Positions 23,480 through 35,672 are shown, counted from the first letter of the stretch. The stretch is DNA of 64,000 nt from Glandiceps talaboti (GCF_964340395.1 NC_135555.1:23103725-23167724), one strand, 5' to 3'. Numbers and translations: made by a program. Notes: a model not told the origin generated them from the letters alone.

Positions 23480-23895
23480 TTTTTAAAAATGTTTATCCAT
23501 ATGCTAGTCCATGCTAACAATAGGTGTTCATTTGCTGAATGACTATCCAGTTGCCTATCCAACCATGTTGTTATCTCATTTGGCTGTTGCTATGGGCGTG
23601 ATCATGTCGCTAGGCAAATTTACATATTTAAAAAAAAATGTTTATTCAATTGTATATTAAACCCTGTTATTACCTTTGTGAAATACACCACAGCTTGACT
23701 GTTGCTATGTTTAGACACTTGCCTACCAGATGATGTTATGAACCCAAATATACTGCCATTTGTTTGTTACTAAGGGCGTGGTCATGGTTGCTAGGGCCAA
23801 TTTTGTCAAAATGTTTGGAAGAAATCTGCAAAATAACACTTTCAGAAACATCTCACCAAGTTTCAGACTCATTGACCAAGTACTTTTTGAGATAA
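23480..23895. repeat. Dispersed repeat with internal duplication (family also at 33540)
   Basis: TTGCTATGGGCGTGATCATG near 23587 and TTGTTACTAAGGGCGTGGTCATG near 23766 mark two diverged halves about 180 bases apart. The related TTGCTATGGGCGTTGTC occurs near 33601. All are preceded by TTGCCTATCCA- or TTGCCTACCA-type words. The right part (CTCACCAAGTTTCAGACTCATTG...TTTTTGAGATAAA) ends against the decayed pogo-type element. Non-coding; superfamily unknown. Confidence 0.55.
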
Positions 23896-23901
23896 ATCTT
23901 T

Positions 23902-24734
23902 TTAAATTTTGACCAAAATATTAGTATGGGATGCATTTGGCAGGAGACAGTATAGGAGAATCTTGTTTTCTTCAGCTAACCTGAAAGTGTCGAAATCTAA
24001 GTGAGACTTGTGGCTATCATACAGTAGGACTACAGGTCTAGAAGGAGGTATATGAGGGATGAAGTGATTCCCTAACCACGAACTAGTATGGTGGTATTGA
24101 ACCTCCATTGGCATTAATACAGGCCAAGAATATTGGCTGTTATTTGAGGAACCGCTGTTGATCTATTTGATGGTCCAAGAACTTTGCCAGTTTTCACATG
24201 CATTGTGAAACCAGACTCATCACAGTTCCAGATGTTGATAGGCTTGTTCAAAAACTCATGGTCTGATAAGAAGATGTTAAAATCCGCAAACCACTGGTCA
24301 ACTTGTTCCTTTGTAAACTTTGCTCTCTTCAGATCAATTTTCCTTGTGCTTACCATTTTCACGTTCGGATTTCATTGCAGAAAGCTTCGATACCACTTAT
24401 CATCTGGTAAATTTGGTGGATTTACGCATTTAAGTGGGTGGTCACGACCATCTTTGTCAAGAATTTGCTTGACTGTTATTAATATGGTTGACTTGGTTAC
24501 GCCATACCCTCTTTCTGCCATGTTGATTAACCACTCTGCTAATTTCCCTTCTTCTGCAGGTGTTAGTATTGGTGGTGGATGACTCCTCCTTCCCATTGCA
24601 ACTCTACCACTCATTCAGTCTGCCAAGGTGGACTTTTTTTACACCCCATTTCCTCGCAGCCTGCCTTTGTGATAACTTTTAATATTTTCTCTGATATCAT
24701 GAACAACTCTTTCAAGAGTTTTTTGTCTTTCCAT
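23902..24734 (-). mobile_element. Decayed pogo-type (Tc1/mariner superfamily) DNA transposon
   Basis: Conserved transposase pieces lie in order on the minus strand. An N-terminal psq-type helix-turn-helix region reads RQAARKWGVKK. It is followed by ILTPAEEGKLAEWLINMAER and WYRSF, then NIWNCDESGF with the first catalytic Asp, and VVLLYDSHKSH with the second. The last piece, KILLYCLLPNASH, corresponds to the usual ILLYCLPPHTSH. The coding sequence is broken: an in-frame TGA follows SFLQ, there are frame changes near 24625 and 24114, and sequence between the NCDESGF block and the YDSH block is missing. Terminal inverted repeats were not found. The element is inactive. Confidence 0.8.
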
Positions 24735-25319
24735 TGCAACTGTCTACATAAATTAAAATAAACACAAAACTACATATCACTTTACTAACTCTATATCAAT
24801 TTTCCTTGCACATTGATATTTGTAACATGGCTGCACATAAGTGTCACAGAGCAATTCAATATTATGTGATAGTCTGATATACATGTACATGCCCTAAATA
24901 TACACATTCACATTGGTTACACACTTGCAATGTACAACACAATTAGAATTAAGAAATGCTGCAACAGTTTACTTCATTCTAAAGTACACACAATTAAGTC
25001 CACTTCATTTCATTTATCCATATTGCCTATTCTTATGCCGATGAATTTAAAGCGTTATGATAAAATTATACCTTAGTTATAAACATAAATAAATAGAAAT
25101 TGATTAATTTTGTAGATGTTACATTACCTACACATGTATGATTACTTACAAAAGTTGTTTACAAACACAAGGAAAACTAACTTGTAGTACTTTCTTCAAC
25201 TGCAACGTAATTCTAAAAAGCTGGAAAACAATATACCATACTATTAGTATTATTATGTTAAAAGCTACTCCATTTCGTAATCAGACTATAAAGTATTTTT
25301 ATGAGGCAACTATGCATTT

Positions 25320-25775
25320 AATTTAAAGTTTAATTTAATTTAATTTAATTTAATTTAATTTAGTTTAATTTAAAGTGAATAATTAAACTAAACGTACATA
25401 GAAATCAAAATAAACAAACAAGATTCCTGTAATAAACATCGTTCATTAAAGTGAATAATTAAACTAACAAATAAACAGTTGTGTATGTACAGATCAAAAT
25501 TAACAAATAAACAACTATACAGTTGAAATCTTTCCATCCATTACTTTGTAAGTGTCTGACAATGAAAATAAAATAAAATGAAACAGGTTTTCTGTGATAA
25601 ACATCGTTCATTAAAGTGAATAATTAAACTAACAAATAAACAGTTATGTATGTACAAATCAAAATAAACAAATTAAACAACTATACATTTGAAATCTTTC
25701 TATCCATTACTTTGTATGTGTCTGCCAATGAAAATAAAATTAAATGAAACTAGTTTTCTGCAAAAAACATCGTTT
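25320..25775. repeat. TTTAA microsatellite and 165-base tandem duplication
   Basis: A (TTTAA)n-like run occupies about 25320-25372. It is followed by roughly two and a half copies of a 165-base unit marked by AAACATCGTT (25434, 25599 and 25765), each containing GTGAATAATTAAACTAA and ATCTTTCCATCCATTACTTT-type words. Non-coding. Confidence 0.7.
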
Positions 25776-25779
25776 ACAT

Positions 25780-26540
25780 TCAAACCAACGTCGCCATACA
25801 AGCCATCCAACTCTGCCCGATAAGTGCCAATGTAGATTTTCACAGAAAAGGTCACTTGGCGCGAATTCATCTAGTCATGCATAAAATGACTGGTGGCAGT
25901 GATTACAAGAACTCAAGTATGTGCTACACTTAGTTTTTTGTAAATTAGACCGAGCGATTCCTAGTCTTATGCCAATAGCAAGTGACCAAAATCCTAAATA
26001 TTATTCAATTGACTGAAAATGATGAAGGTGTTATTACATAATCTTCTTCTAGTGGTGCACCATTGCATTATGGGTATGAGCATATATGCATATTCATTTA
26101 CTGTACACTGAATATTCATTACTGTTTTGAAAAAATAAATGTTTAGTTACTGTGAATGTAAATCATGTCACTGTATTCTTATATTTTAGACTAAAATATC
26201 ACAGCTGTTATACAGAATGTGTTTTTAGTGCCTTCTGAAGAGTGATAGTGAACGGTGAAATACTAGCTTCACACCTTTTATAAGGAACAAAAATGAAAAA
26301 AAATACTCACGAAAAATTGACTATATCCACTAATACAGACAAAAAAGAGTGTAATTGTTGTCAGTGTAAACACCATTACAGTTCACTTTGTAACAGTACA
26401 AATCTTATGCACATGGGCATGACTTCTTACAGTTACTACAACACGTACATAGACAACAATCACATTCATTTTCATGTTTAGCAGCACATTTGTTTCTTTG
26501 TTCCAGCTCCTGAAGATGAGATGAGTCCATTCCCTCAACT
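25780..26540. other. Intergenic sequence
   Basis: No supported exon or repeat. The part at 25780-25870 is less AT-rich than its surroundings. Confidence 0.35.
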
Positions 26541-26545
26541 TTCAA

Positions 26546-26990
26546 CTATTTAAGAATACTTATCCTGAGGCAACACTCATTTGAATCTTTTACAGACTTA
26601 CAAAGGTCAATCATGCCCTTATCTGTACGTCGATGATCAAGTGATCTGCCAGTTACATATAGATAAGCAGTGCCCTTCCTACCATCTCTGGCACATCGGC
26701 CCATTTCCTGCCAATACAGTAAAACACTTTTACTGACTCCCCAGTGGATAATGATTTCTACATCATCAGTAGCTACTCCCATTCCAAATGCTACTGTAGA
26801 AATAAGGCATCTCAAAGCACTGTCAGGGCTTGGAAATAACTTCACTATCCTCTCTTCAGAACTTTTATCAATGGATGAATGATACATATCAACAATTCTG
26901 TTTTCAACGAGTTGAGCATTCCCATGATATGCTTTGCCTTCAAGTTCATACATGATATATTCATATATTTCAGACACCACATTAATTGAC
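26546..26990 (-). CDS. RecQ-type DNA helicase C-terminal exon (fragment)
   Basis: A strong acceptor (TTTCTTTTCAG) at 26991 opens a 147-codon terminal exon that ends at TAG 26546-26548. It encodes LISTVAFGMGVATDDVEIII, then VLLYWQEMGRCARDGR and GTAYLY, which are helicase motifs V and VI of superfamily-2 RecQ helicases, including the arginine-finger region. MYHSSIDKSSEERIVKLF before it fits the sequence between motifs IV and V. ATP-binding motifs I-III and the zinc/winged-helix part are not in the window. The 5' exons may have been lost, or this may be one of the short multicopy RecQ-like genes known in invertebrate genomes. Product location would be nuclear. Confidence 0.75.
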
Positions 26991-27042
26991 CTGAAAAGAA
27001 ATCAAAAGAAATACATGTATGTAATTTCCCAACTAGATCCCA

Positions 27043-27120
27043 TGCGCATGCGCAAACATGGCAAATTTACCGTGCGCGTGTTACGACCCAAGCGAACGTA
27101 GACAAGAAAGGACAGATTAG
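27043..27120 (+). promoter_or_regulatory. NRF1-type palindrome followed by a short ORF
   Basis: TGCGCATGCGCA at 27043-27054 is a perfect match to the palindromic NRF1 binding site found in many metazoan promoters. Four bases later an ATG (27058) opens MANLPCACYDPSERRQERTD and closes at TAG 27118-27120. The element may drive the plus-strand frame, a minus-strand gene, or both. No downstream + exon was found. Confidence 0.45.
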
Positions 27121-27652
27121 ACCAGATGTAGGTTGCATTAATGATCTAAACTTGTTTTCTGTACTTGATATAGTGAAAAAAAAGGTTCTAGGTGGATTTT
27201 ATTTAGAAAATCAGTGCGCATGATTTTCCGTTCGCAGTCTCCGTTAAAAACTTTAGAGAAGAACCATAGCGGAGATGGCGAGACGTGTCGAACATCGTAG
27301 CTGTGGGATAGGACTACTTGACTCAGTTGTTTTTCCTTGTGTAGAAGGCTCTTGTAGAGAAAGGTGTTGTAGAAAGTCAGAATTAGAATCACTGATCTCA
27401 CTACTATATGTGTTTTTAAAATCGGTCAATCTTGTTGGTTGGCAGTAAGAGGAGCCTGTTTTTGAAGTAGTCTTCTGTATTATTTCCAGCTGATTTAATG
27501 CTAATTAATGCTGATTCACTTATGTCTGGAGTATTACAACCCAGTTGTCTATTACATTTAGGAACAACAGCTTTGAGCTGAGTGTAATGCGGAAGAATAC
27601 TCTTGATAAATGGTTGCTGTCATTGGTAATACATCTCCTTGTGCAGACTTAC

Positions 27653-27740
27653 CAAATGATTGCCTCAACATCTAAGATTTCTTCTTCTTCATTCTTTAGT
27701 AGTTGAAAGCGTTCTTTTCCCATCCTCTTCAATCTCACAT
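27653..27740 (-). CDS. Candidate internal exon, unknown gene
   Basis: An acceptor (TTTTAACAG) and a strong donor (TTG|GTAAGT) bound one open phase reading VRLKRMGKERFQLLKNEEE and then ILDVEAII. The charged, helix-like composition looks coding. It lies 660 bases upstream of the RecQ exon on the same strand, with a candidate promoter between them, so the two are unlikely to be one transcript. Family not recognised. Confidence 0.35.
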
Positions 27741-28625
27741 CTGTTAAAATACTTTTCGTAAAGAGAGACTAGAATATGGAAACTGCTGTGTTACCAAAAT
27801 GGGGTCAATTATGACGTCACTGTTTTACTGAGTCACTGTTCTGCTATAAACACCTGTAAAATGTTGCTACAGTGTGTTTGAATTAGGACTGGCATGACAT
27901 ATTTGTAGCATGTGTTGCTTGGGTACAGTGACTTTGTAACAGAATTTATTGGAAAACAAAAGATCACTCCATGATGCCTGTAACACTGTATGAGGTATAC
28001 TTCTGACATATATGCAAACACCTGTTCAGTCAGTTTGCTGTCAGAAGTCAGCTTGGAAAAGGACCTTTCAGTGAGCAGCTTACATTTTCCCACCAAATTT
28101 AAAGAAATGTCCTTTCCGTAACATAACATCCATAATAGCTTTAAGTGTAGCATCCCCAGTATCTAACATATCATGTTTGAAAAATTACTGCAAAAAAACA
28201 TAAGGTTGTTAGTTTGATTAGTGAATGGATTCTGCTTTGACTGAACCCCCTCCCCCCAAAAAAACAAACAAAACAAAAACAAAACAACAACAACAAAAAA
28301 CAAAAAACAAAAAACAAAATCACAAAAGACATTTACACTTTTTACAGTAACATATAACACAAAGCTATTTCTGGATCCTTCAATGGTAAACAGAAGTACA
28401 TACTGAAATATTTTATTGTAACCCCGGGATTTTAACGCGATAAATACGTAAATACTTACAGGATAAAATGAAACCAACACCACAACATCATGTAAGTTCA
28501 ACAATGAAATTGGTAAAAAAACGATGTTTATATTTAATGTAAGTCTAAAAGTAGTTGAAATCAGCATTTACAACTCTATATCTTAATTTTGACCAGTGAA
28601 CGAAATATATGCACGAGCGATAGCG

Positions 28626-29936
28626 AGCACTTAACCCACCGTTGGGATAGATCTTTACCATCTATCCAGATTTCATCTTCTTTTGACAAGATGAAATTGT
28701 ATTCCAAGATGTCGAAAATAGTATGGGGTCAGAGGTTACCAGCACTTAACCCACCGTTGGGATATATCTTTACCATCTATCCAGATTTCATCTACTTTTG
28801 ACAAGATGAAATTGTATTCCAAGATGTCGTAAATAGTATGGGGTCAGAGGTTACCAGCACTTAACCCACCGTTGGGATAGATCTTTACCATCTATCCAGA
28901 TTTCATCTTCTTTTGACAAGATGAAATTGTATTCTAAGATGTCGTAAATAGTATGGGGTCAGAGGTTACCAGCACTTAACCCACCGTTGGGATAGATCTT
29001 TACCATCTATCCAGATATCATCCCCTTTTGACAAGATGAAATTGTATTCCAAGATGTCGTAAATAGTATGGGGTCAGAGGTTACCAGCACTTAACCCACC
29101 GTTGGGATATATCTTTACCATCTATCCAGATTTCATCTTCTTTTGACAAGATGAAATTGTATTCCAAGATGTCGAAAATAGTATGGGATCAGAGGTTACC
29201 AGCACTTAACCCACCGTTGGGATATATCTTTACCATCTATCCAGACTTCATCTACTTTTGACAAGATGAAATTGTATTCCAAGATGTCGTAAATAGTATG
29301 GGGTCAGAGGTTACCAGCACTTAACCCACCGTTGGGATAGATCTTTACCATCTATCCAGATTTCATCTTCTTTTGACAAGATGAAATTGTATTCTAAGAT
29401 GTCGTAAATAGTATGGGGTCAGAGGTTACCAGCACTTAACCCACCGTTGGGATAGATCTTTACCATCTATCCAGATTTCATCTGCTTTTGACAAGATGAA
29501 ATTGTATTCCAAGATGTCGTAAATAGTATGGGGTCAGAGGTTACGAGCAATTAACCCACCGTTGGGATAGATCTTTACCATCTATCCAGATTTCATCTGC
29601 TTTTGACAAGATGAAATTGTATTTCAAGATGTCGTAAATAGTATGGGGTCAGAGGTTACGAGCACTTAACCCACCGTTGGGATAGATCTTTACCACCTAT
29701 CCAGATTTCATCTCCTTTTGACAAGATGAAATTGTATTCCAAGATGTCGTAAATAGTATGGGGTCAGAGGTTACCAGCACTTAACCCACCGTTGGGATAT
29801 ATCTTTACCATCTATCCAGATTTCATCTTCTTTTGACAAGATGAAATTGTTTTCCAAGATGTCGTAAATAGTATGGGGTCAGAGGTTACCAGCACTTAAC
29901 CCACCGTTGGGATAGATCTTTACCATCTATCCAGAT
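28626..29936. repeat. 115-base minisatellite, 11 full copies plus a partial, with a four-unit higher-order period
   Basis: Units begin AGCACTTAACCCACC at 28626 and then every 115 bases to 29891; the last copy is cut after CTATCCAGAT. Each unit carries two potential hairpins: GGATAGAT / ATCTATCC and TTTCATCTT / AAGATGAAA. Private variants recur every fourth unit: GTCGAAAATAG in units 1 and 5, CTACTTTTG in units 2 and 6, ATTCTAAG in units 3 and 7. So blocks of four (460 bases) were duplicated. Confidence 0.95.
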
Positions 29937-29939
29937 TAG

Positions 29940-31220
29940 TAACTGAAACAATTTCAGGTTTGCAGACAATTTTATAATCACAAAAATAAAAACGTCAGGA
30001 TCTGAAGATGTTACCAGCTTTTTTAGCAAATTAGTTTCCATCACGAATAATCATGAAGGATTTATAGGTTTAGTTTGTTCAGTCATTTCGTTTTGTCCGT
30101 TTTGGCTATGCGCTAATTGTGTATTTTGGAAATGTCAATAAAAATCAATAAACTGTAACATTCAACGTCATTTCTAATTGGATCCATGAATACGGACGAA
30201 CAAAGACGTTCATTCAGGGTTATTAATTTTTCGTAGAATTACTTTTCCCAACTACGTATATACCTAAGCTCTAACCGGGGATGGATGGGGGTGGAGGAGG
30301 GGTGGCAGCAGCAGTGATGTGATGTTTATTGAATTGTTAGTTAATTCTCTGACGACACGACAGTCTCATCAGCCAACGTCCATTGTATCGAAACGTCGCA
30401 ACAATAGTATTAGTTTGTGTCTATCTTAAACTGAAAGCTTGGTTTCCACAGTCGTATGTCATTATTCCAAATCCATTTTTGATGCGGAAAGGGTTTGTAG
30501 GATATGACTGCGGCTGTCACTACATTATCCAATCTAAGTTGTTAAGCTTATCATTTGGAAGGCCAAATCCACGCATTCTCGCAAAATATATAGCTTATTT
30601 TTCTTCTGTGATACGTCGTAATATGCGTCGTAATAAAAATGTTAAATAATTGATTAAAATGAATTTTTAAATCAAAACTGTAAAAATGTTGTTATCGTAA
30701 AACGATGTTGTTTCTACCATTACGGAAAGTAGTGTACATATATAAAGCACACCACGTGTATTGCAAGGTTTTGTACTATAATTTTTTACGGACTTTGAGC
30801 TTAATTATGTATTTGTTGTCTATTTATTAATTAGTGCTAATTTCAAGACTTGGAGGTCATAGACCCTCCACCCAGGGTCGATATGCTTACAGCGTTTGTT
30901 TGGAGTAACCCCACAACAACGTTACGTTATACAATCCCAGTGTATTCTTTAGTATGTCGCTGTTTTTTTAGTCCGCAGTTTAACATAGAGTTGCCCTTTT
31001 CATGGAATATATTTACTTTCCTAGTTTCTCTACAATAAATGAATTAATTGAGAAAGTTGTATAGTATTGTATCCAAGTACTTACAAATGGGTGAATTTCT
31101 GTGGTATTTTGGAGAGGACCGTGCTGCCGTTTTCATCGTCTTCGCTCACGACAGAATTATGGAATCGTCATCAAACGAATAATAGGTGATGCACGTGATA
31201 GAACCGTACTTTTGTTGCCG
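29940..31220. other. Intergenic sequence
   Basis: AT-rich sequence without a supported gene. A short G-rich patch (GGATGGGGGTGGAGGAGGGG) sits near 30283. Confidence 0.35.
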
Positions 31221-31222
31221 TT

Positions 31223-31945
31223 GGCAACTATGTTCTTCTGACTTACTCATTCACTCTAAACGTTGGCGGCGCGCTTTACAGTACGCATGGGAAGAACATA
31301 ATACTGAAAACCTAGATATTTTTACTCCTACAAAATTTTACGATTTTACAGTCTTCAGCAAAGTTCTCAAAGACCAATTTCCTCTCATTACCAGACAGAT
31401 ACATTGTGTTCATGTGCAAGAAGGCATTTTAGTCACTAACTATTTTTGCATTTTTGTTTCCCAGCGAAATTAGCTAAGTCTTTTCGAAATTTCCAGGTTT
31501 GCATTATTAGAGGATCGCCAATGTTTGGAGTGTAACACACATTTTTTGCTACATTTAGTCTAAATGAAATAAACCATTTAAATGTATTGCAACTCCGTGC
31601 AGACATTCGGGAGTCAATGTTTTTCTTAGTATCAAACACCCGATGTCCTAAATTTGTGGTGTTCATTTGATGTCTGTATGGTGGCATTGTGTAGTTAATT
31701 TCACTAAGACAAAATGTAGCAAGAAACTGTACTCATTCAATCTTGCTATCTTAAAGTGCAGCATGTCCAGTTTCTCATTGGTTTCTGCCTGGTAGTAAGT
31801 ATCAAACAGAAAAGCTGCACGGTATTGGAATATTGACTGTATGAGACTTCCTAATTCCCTCGAGTTAATTATACTCCGGCCAGGAATAATAAAGAGCGCC
31901 ACCAACGTTTGGATTGAAATAAGAAAGTCAGAAGAACACAGTAGT
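31223..31945. repeat. Element with about 50-base inverted ends
   Basis: TGTTCTTCTGACTT...CTAAACGTTGGCGGCGC (31228-31273) recurs as an imperfect reverse complement at 31895-31943 (GGCGCTCTTTA and TGTTCTTCTGACTT on the minus strand). The interior, about 620 bases, has no recognisable protein. It includes a copy of the dispersed word TTGCTATCTTAAAGTG (31743) that also occurs near 37207 and 42185. It looks like a non-autonomous DNA transposon. Confidence 0.55.
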
Positions 31946-31949
31946 TTTA

Positions 31950-32755
31950 GTACCGCCCAAAGTATTGAGCTTATTTAAACTCAACTATTCGTACTCAGTG
32001 AACAGCAAACTCTGCTCTCTGAACAATAATTACAATATTACAACAAATCGATATCACGCATAGTAACTGAGTGTCTTAAAATAATAATGTGCCATGCATA
32101 AATTAGAGTCTTGGAAAGTGAAACAAAATAATGAAGCAACTACGTACATTGTATATGTCTTTTGGCATGAAACAGTGTCTATTGTCTTTATATTACAGTC
32201 ATGCAATAAAATGAGTTTCATTCCATGAATAATCGTAACGCTAGACGATTTAACACGGTACGGGAACACGTAAAGACATGACAGAGATAAAAAAAAAAAA
32301 CCCGATTAAAATGTATTTATCACGAACGCGATAAAAAATTTTTGAATTAAAAACAATAACTACTTATTTTATTCCGAACGGGCTGAACGTATAAAATTAT
32401 TTCAGATACGTTACTGTTCAAACACGTGTGCTAAAAAATTGCCTTGGGCAACCGATGTCTGATGACTCATTGTTTAATAGATGTCGTAAAGTGACATGCG
32501 TCAGAGCGGTTTTTAAACATCTTTAGCTTTTAGCTCATAATAATTGAAAGCAAACCATCTTTGAGTCCGATAGGCTACAAAAAATTATCTCGATCGGGGA
32601 ATATTCCTTACTTTTTCACGTCTAACTCAAAGAAGTGCTGACACGAAACTTGAATTAAAACGAAGCCACCCACACAGTCATTGACATCATAGTATAGTGT
32701 TTTTATTTGAAAATCAAAAGTGTCAATATACATATCTAGGGTCATCATATCTTTA
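31950..32755. other. Intergenic sequence
   Basis: I see no coding, RNA or strong repeat signal here. Confidence 0.35.
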
Positions 32756-32760
32756 AGCAA

Positions 32761-32866
32761 TATACCACCCCTTGGAATGGTAAACCAAGAGGTTTTGACC
32801 AGTGAACGAAAGATATGAGTTCACTGGTCAAAACCGAGTGGTATACCATTCCCAGGGAGTGGTTTA
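32761..32866. repeat. Foldback element, GTTTTGACCAGTGAAC inverted core
   Basis: GTTTTGACCAGTGAAC and its exact reverse complement flank an 11-base loop. The inverted arms extend outward, imperfectly, through GGAATGGTA / TACCATTCC to TATACCAC / GTGGTTTAT. The word TTTTGACCAGTGAACGAA is shared with 28590, directly before the 115-base minisatellite. Confidence 0.7.
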
Positions 32867-33539
32867 TCGCTATATTATACCAGTGTATTGAAAATATCAG
32901 AAACAAGATAAGACGTAACGTGTTCTGGCCCATTTGCGCCCCCTGCCCATCGGACTTCAACGTTTATAGACGAACAGTGAATATCGTCATCAAAATTTGG
33001 ATGCGTGCCAACTGTGCATTATCGCTCATTATAGACGCGCTAGTTCGATATCTAGACTAATCAGATCTCTCGATTTGCACCATCAATATAGTGGTATAAT
33101 ATAATTGTTAATAAATCACAGCATTCTGTCCGATAACAAGCTACCGTCTATTGGGGGCAGTTAAATAATGCCCAGATATGGTCTATTTGTCATGTCTGGA
33201 CGCTACCCATCTCCTTATACATTGTTCACATCATTCTAACAGTTGGGGTTTATACTGTATTATGTGAACAGCTTTTGGTTTATAATTTCTTGTTAAGCTA
33301 GACGGGGTGAAGAGAGATCTTAACAGACGATCATGAATGGTATGGTCGAACCTTTACGGCGTTCAGCCGTCATACAGCCCGACTAACTAAAACGTACCAG
33401 TTTTGCACCAACGTAGTTCCCCAGATAGCCCTGGACAACTACTCTACTTTTACCCGGTGTCAATCGGACACAGTTGAAACAGACAAAGAATCAGCTGTTT
33501 TCAAGTACCTCGGAATCGGCAGTGGTGCAGGTAGACATT

Positions 33540-33725
33540 TCATACCAATATTCTTTTGAATGTTTAGCCACTTACCTAACCATCCTTCATTATTTCACTA
33601 TTGCTATGGGCGTTGTCTTGTTACTAGGCATCTATGATTCTTGAAATGTTTATCCCCTTGCCTATCCATCCCAGGGCTGTTGTACTTTGGTTATGGCTAT
33701 TATTTGGATTGATTGATTGATAGAC

Positions 33726-33761
<36 letters not shown>

Positions 33762-34090
33762 ATCTTTGTCACGTACACCATCATTGGGATGTTGCTATTT
33801 GGCTTTTTTGATTTGGGTAAGAAATGTGATTTTTGCTTGGTGAAACAACTTAAACTTAAAAACTGCTTGTCAGAATGGTCTGAAATTCGGTTGAATGTTT
33901 AAATGTGCACATGAAAATTTGTCGATGACATGATGATCTCATCAATAATATACAAACTGAGTCTCTAAAAATGTGACTTTTGGGACAAAAATAGTGAATT
34001 CCGAAACTAATGCGCAGATTGTGCTCAAATTTGGTGGGGATGTTTCTGAAGAGGTGTAGGTGAGAATTATTCAGGACATGAAATAGTCTT
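33540..34090. repeat. Dispersed repeat related to 23480-23895, with a GATT microsatellite
   Basis: It contains TTGCTATGGGCGTTGTC, AATGTTTATCCCCTTGCC and, further right, AAATTTGGTGGGGATGTTTC, in the same order as the copy at 23480. A (GATT)n run occupies about 33716-33760. Non-coding. Confidence 0.5.
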
Positions 34091-34454
34091 GCTGCTAGAC
34101 GTTCGGGCTTTCTTTCGATACTATAAGCGAACGAAGTTGGCAGTGAGGGCTTGCCCGATCACTTGGATGTTCCATCCTCGATAGCGATGTTCGGTCGTGT
34201 GTCGTATTGTATCGGAAGAACATCCGAGGTCTAGCAGATAGACTAGACATGAGTGACCTTTGATGTCAGGCTTACTACTCTAGAAGAATACCGGAACGAC
34301 TGTGAGGGCACAACTTTTGCATCACTGGGATAAACGTGCTCTATTACTACTTCTACGACCTCTATGAGACGATATCCTGGCTTCATCATTCAGTGTTGAC
34401 CAAGAATGGAACTTCGATTGTCCTAATGTCAGATGGTAAGATTTATACGCACAC

Positions 34455-34584
<130 letters not shown>

Positions 34585-34638
34585 CTCGGTGAGTATCAAT
34601 CTGCTAGGACAGTGCTCTATACCGCAGTGGCAGAGCGT

Positions 34639-35284
34639 AATAGTTTTGATAGTACTGGAACTCTTTCTTGGTTGTAACTCGGAGTTTCACGCATGGCGCG
34701 ATCATCAGACAACTCTCGTTTCAAGTACTTCAAGACACTGGTTACTAAACTAAACCCGTTAACTAACTATATATATATGTATAATTTTGATAGTTCTGGA
34801 ACTCTTTCTTGGTTGTAACTCGGAGTTCCACGCATAGTGCAATCATCAGACAACTGATTTCTACTCTGGGTGTGCTGTTTATATAGAGTGCAGACAATAG
34901 AAATATCATCACTATTGTCTATGTGTTGGTGGGTTAGTGCAGTGTGTGTGAAGGTGTTGGTTGTTATTGTGTGACGTATTGGCGGGTTGTTTCATGTCGG
35001 GCTTTGGTGTTCCGTTAGTTAACGGGTTTAGTTTAGGACATTCAGCGCACTTGCAAGTAAGAAATATCGAGCTGTGACTTATGCTATGGTCGATGAATGA
35101 TTGACAAAAATTGGAGCCAAAGGGTGAAGAGATTAAATATAACAACTGATATTGACGTCACCGAATGTTTCGAGGTAAACTCAGTAGAGATTAATCTGCT
35201 AATCGAGTTCATTGCCCACTCGGTAAATTTTCGAGCAACAGCGCCTCCAACATTAGCAACCAGTGTCTTGAAGTACTTGAAACG
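34639..35284. repeat. Mixed direct and inverted duplications around a small AT spacer
   Basis: A segment of about 70 bases containing GAACTCTTTCTTGGTTGTAA and CGGAGTT occurs twice in direct order (34639-34714 and 34790-34856). The words following the first copy recur inverted further right: CGTTTCAAGTACTTCAAGAC (34717) as its reverse complement at 35258-35284, and CTAAACCCGTTAACTAAC (34750) at 35014-35032. The layout suggests a rearranged mobile element. No encoded protein recognised. Confidence 0.6.
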
Positions 35285-35496
35285 AATGGCGGCCAAGAGA
35301 GGTGACACAATTTATGTGAATAATAATTTCAGTTTCATCATGGCCATATAACTGAACCTTTAGTAGGTTTGAAAAATTATTGATGATTTCATTATTGTAG
35401 TCTTCTTTATTACTCTGTAAATGCCATCATGTAGCTATTATTATAGAATACTGATAGATGTACCCTTTATAAATGGTATACCACTGTCAGCTAGAC

Positions 35497-35558
<62 letters not shown>

Positions 35559-35672
35559 TAAATGTTGACATAGAGATATATAGATCTATCTATCTATCTA
35601 TCTATCTTTGTCTAGTGCGTGTATCAATTCATTAACCTATCTATGTGTATATCTATTCATTTAGTAAACACA

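Noticed and set aside
24579-24761. Plus-strand frame over the pogo-type element
   Set aside because: Antisense to recognisable transposase sequence; no support of its own.
27833-28153. 106-codon minus-strand frame near the RecQ exon
   Set aside because: No family, no clear splice borders and no coding-like composition; kept out of the gene list.
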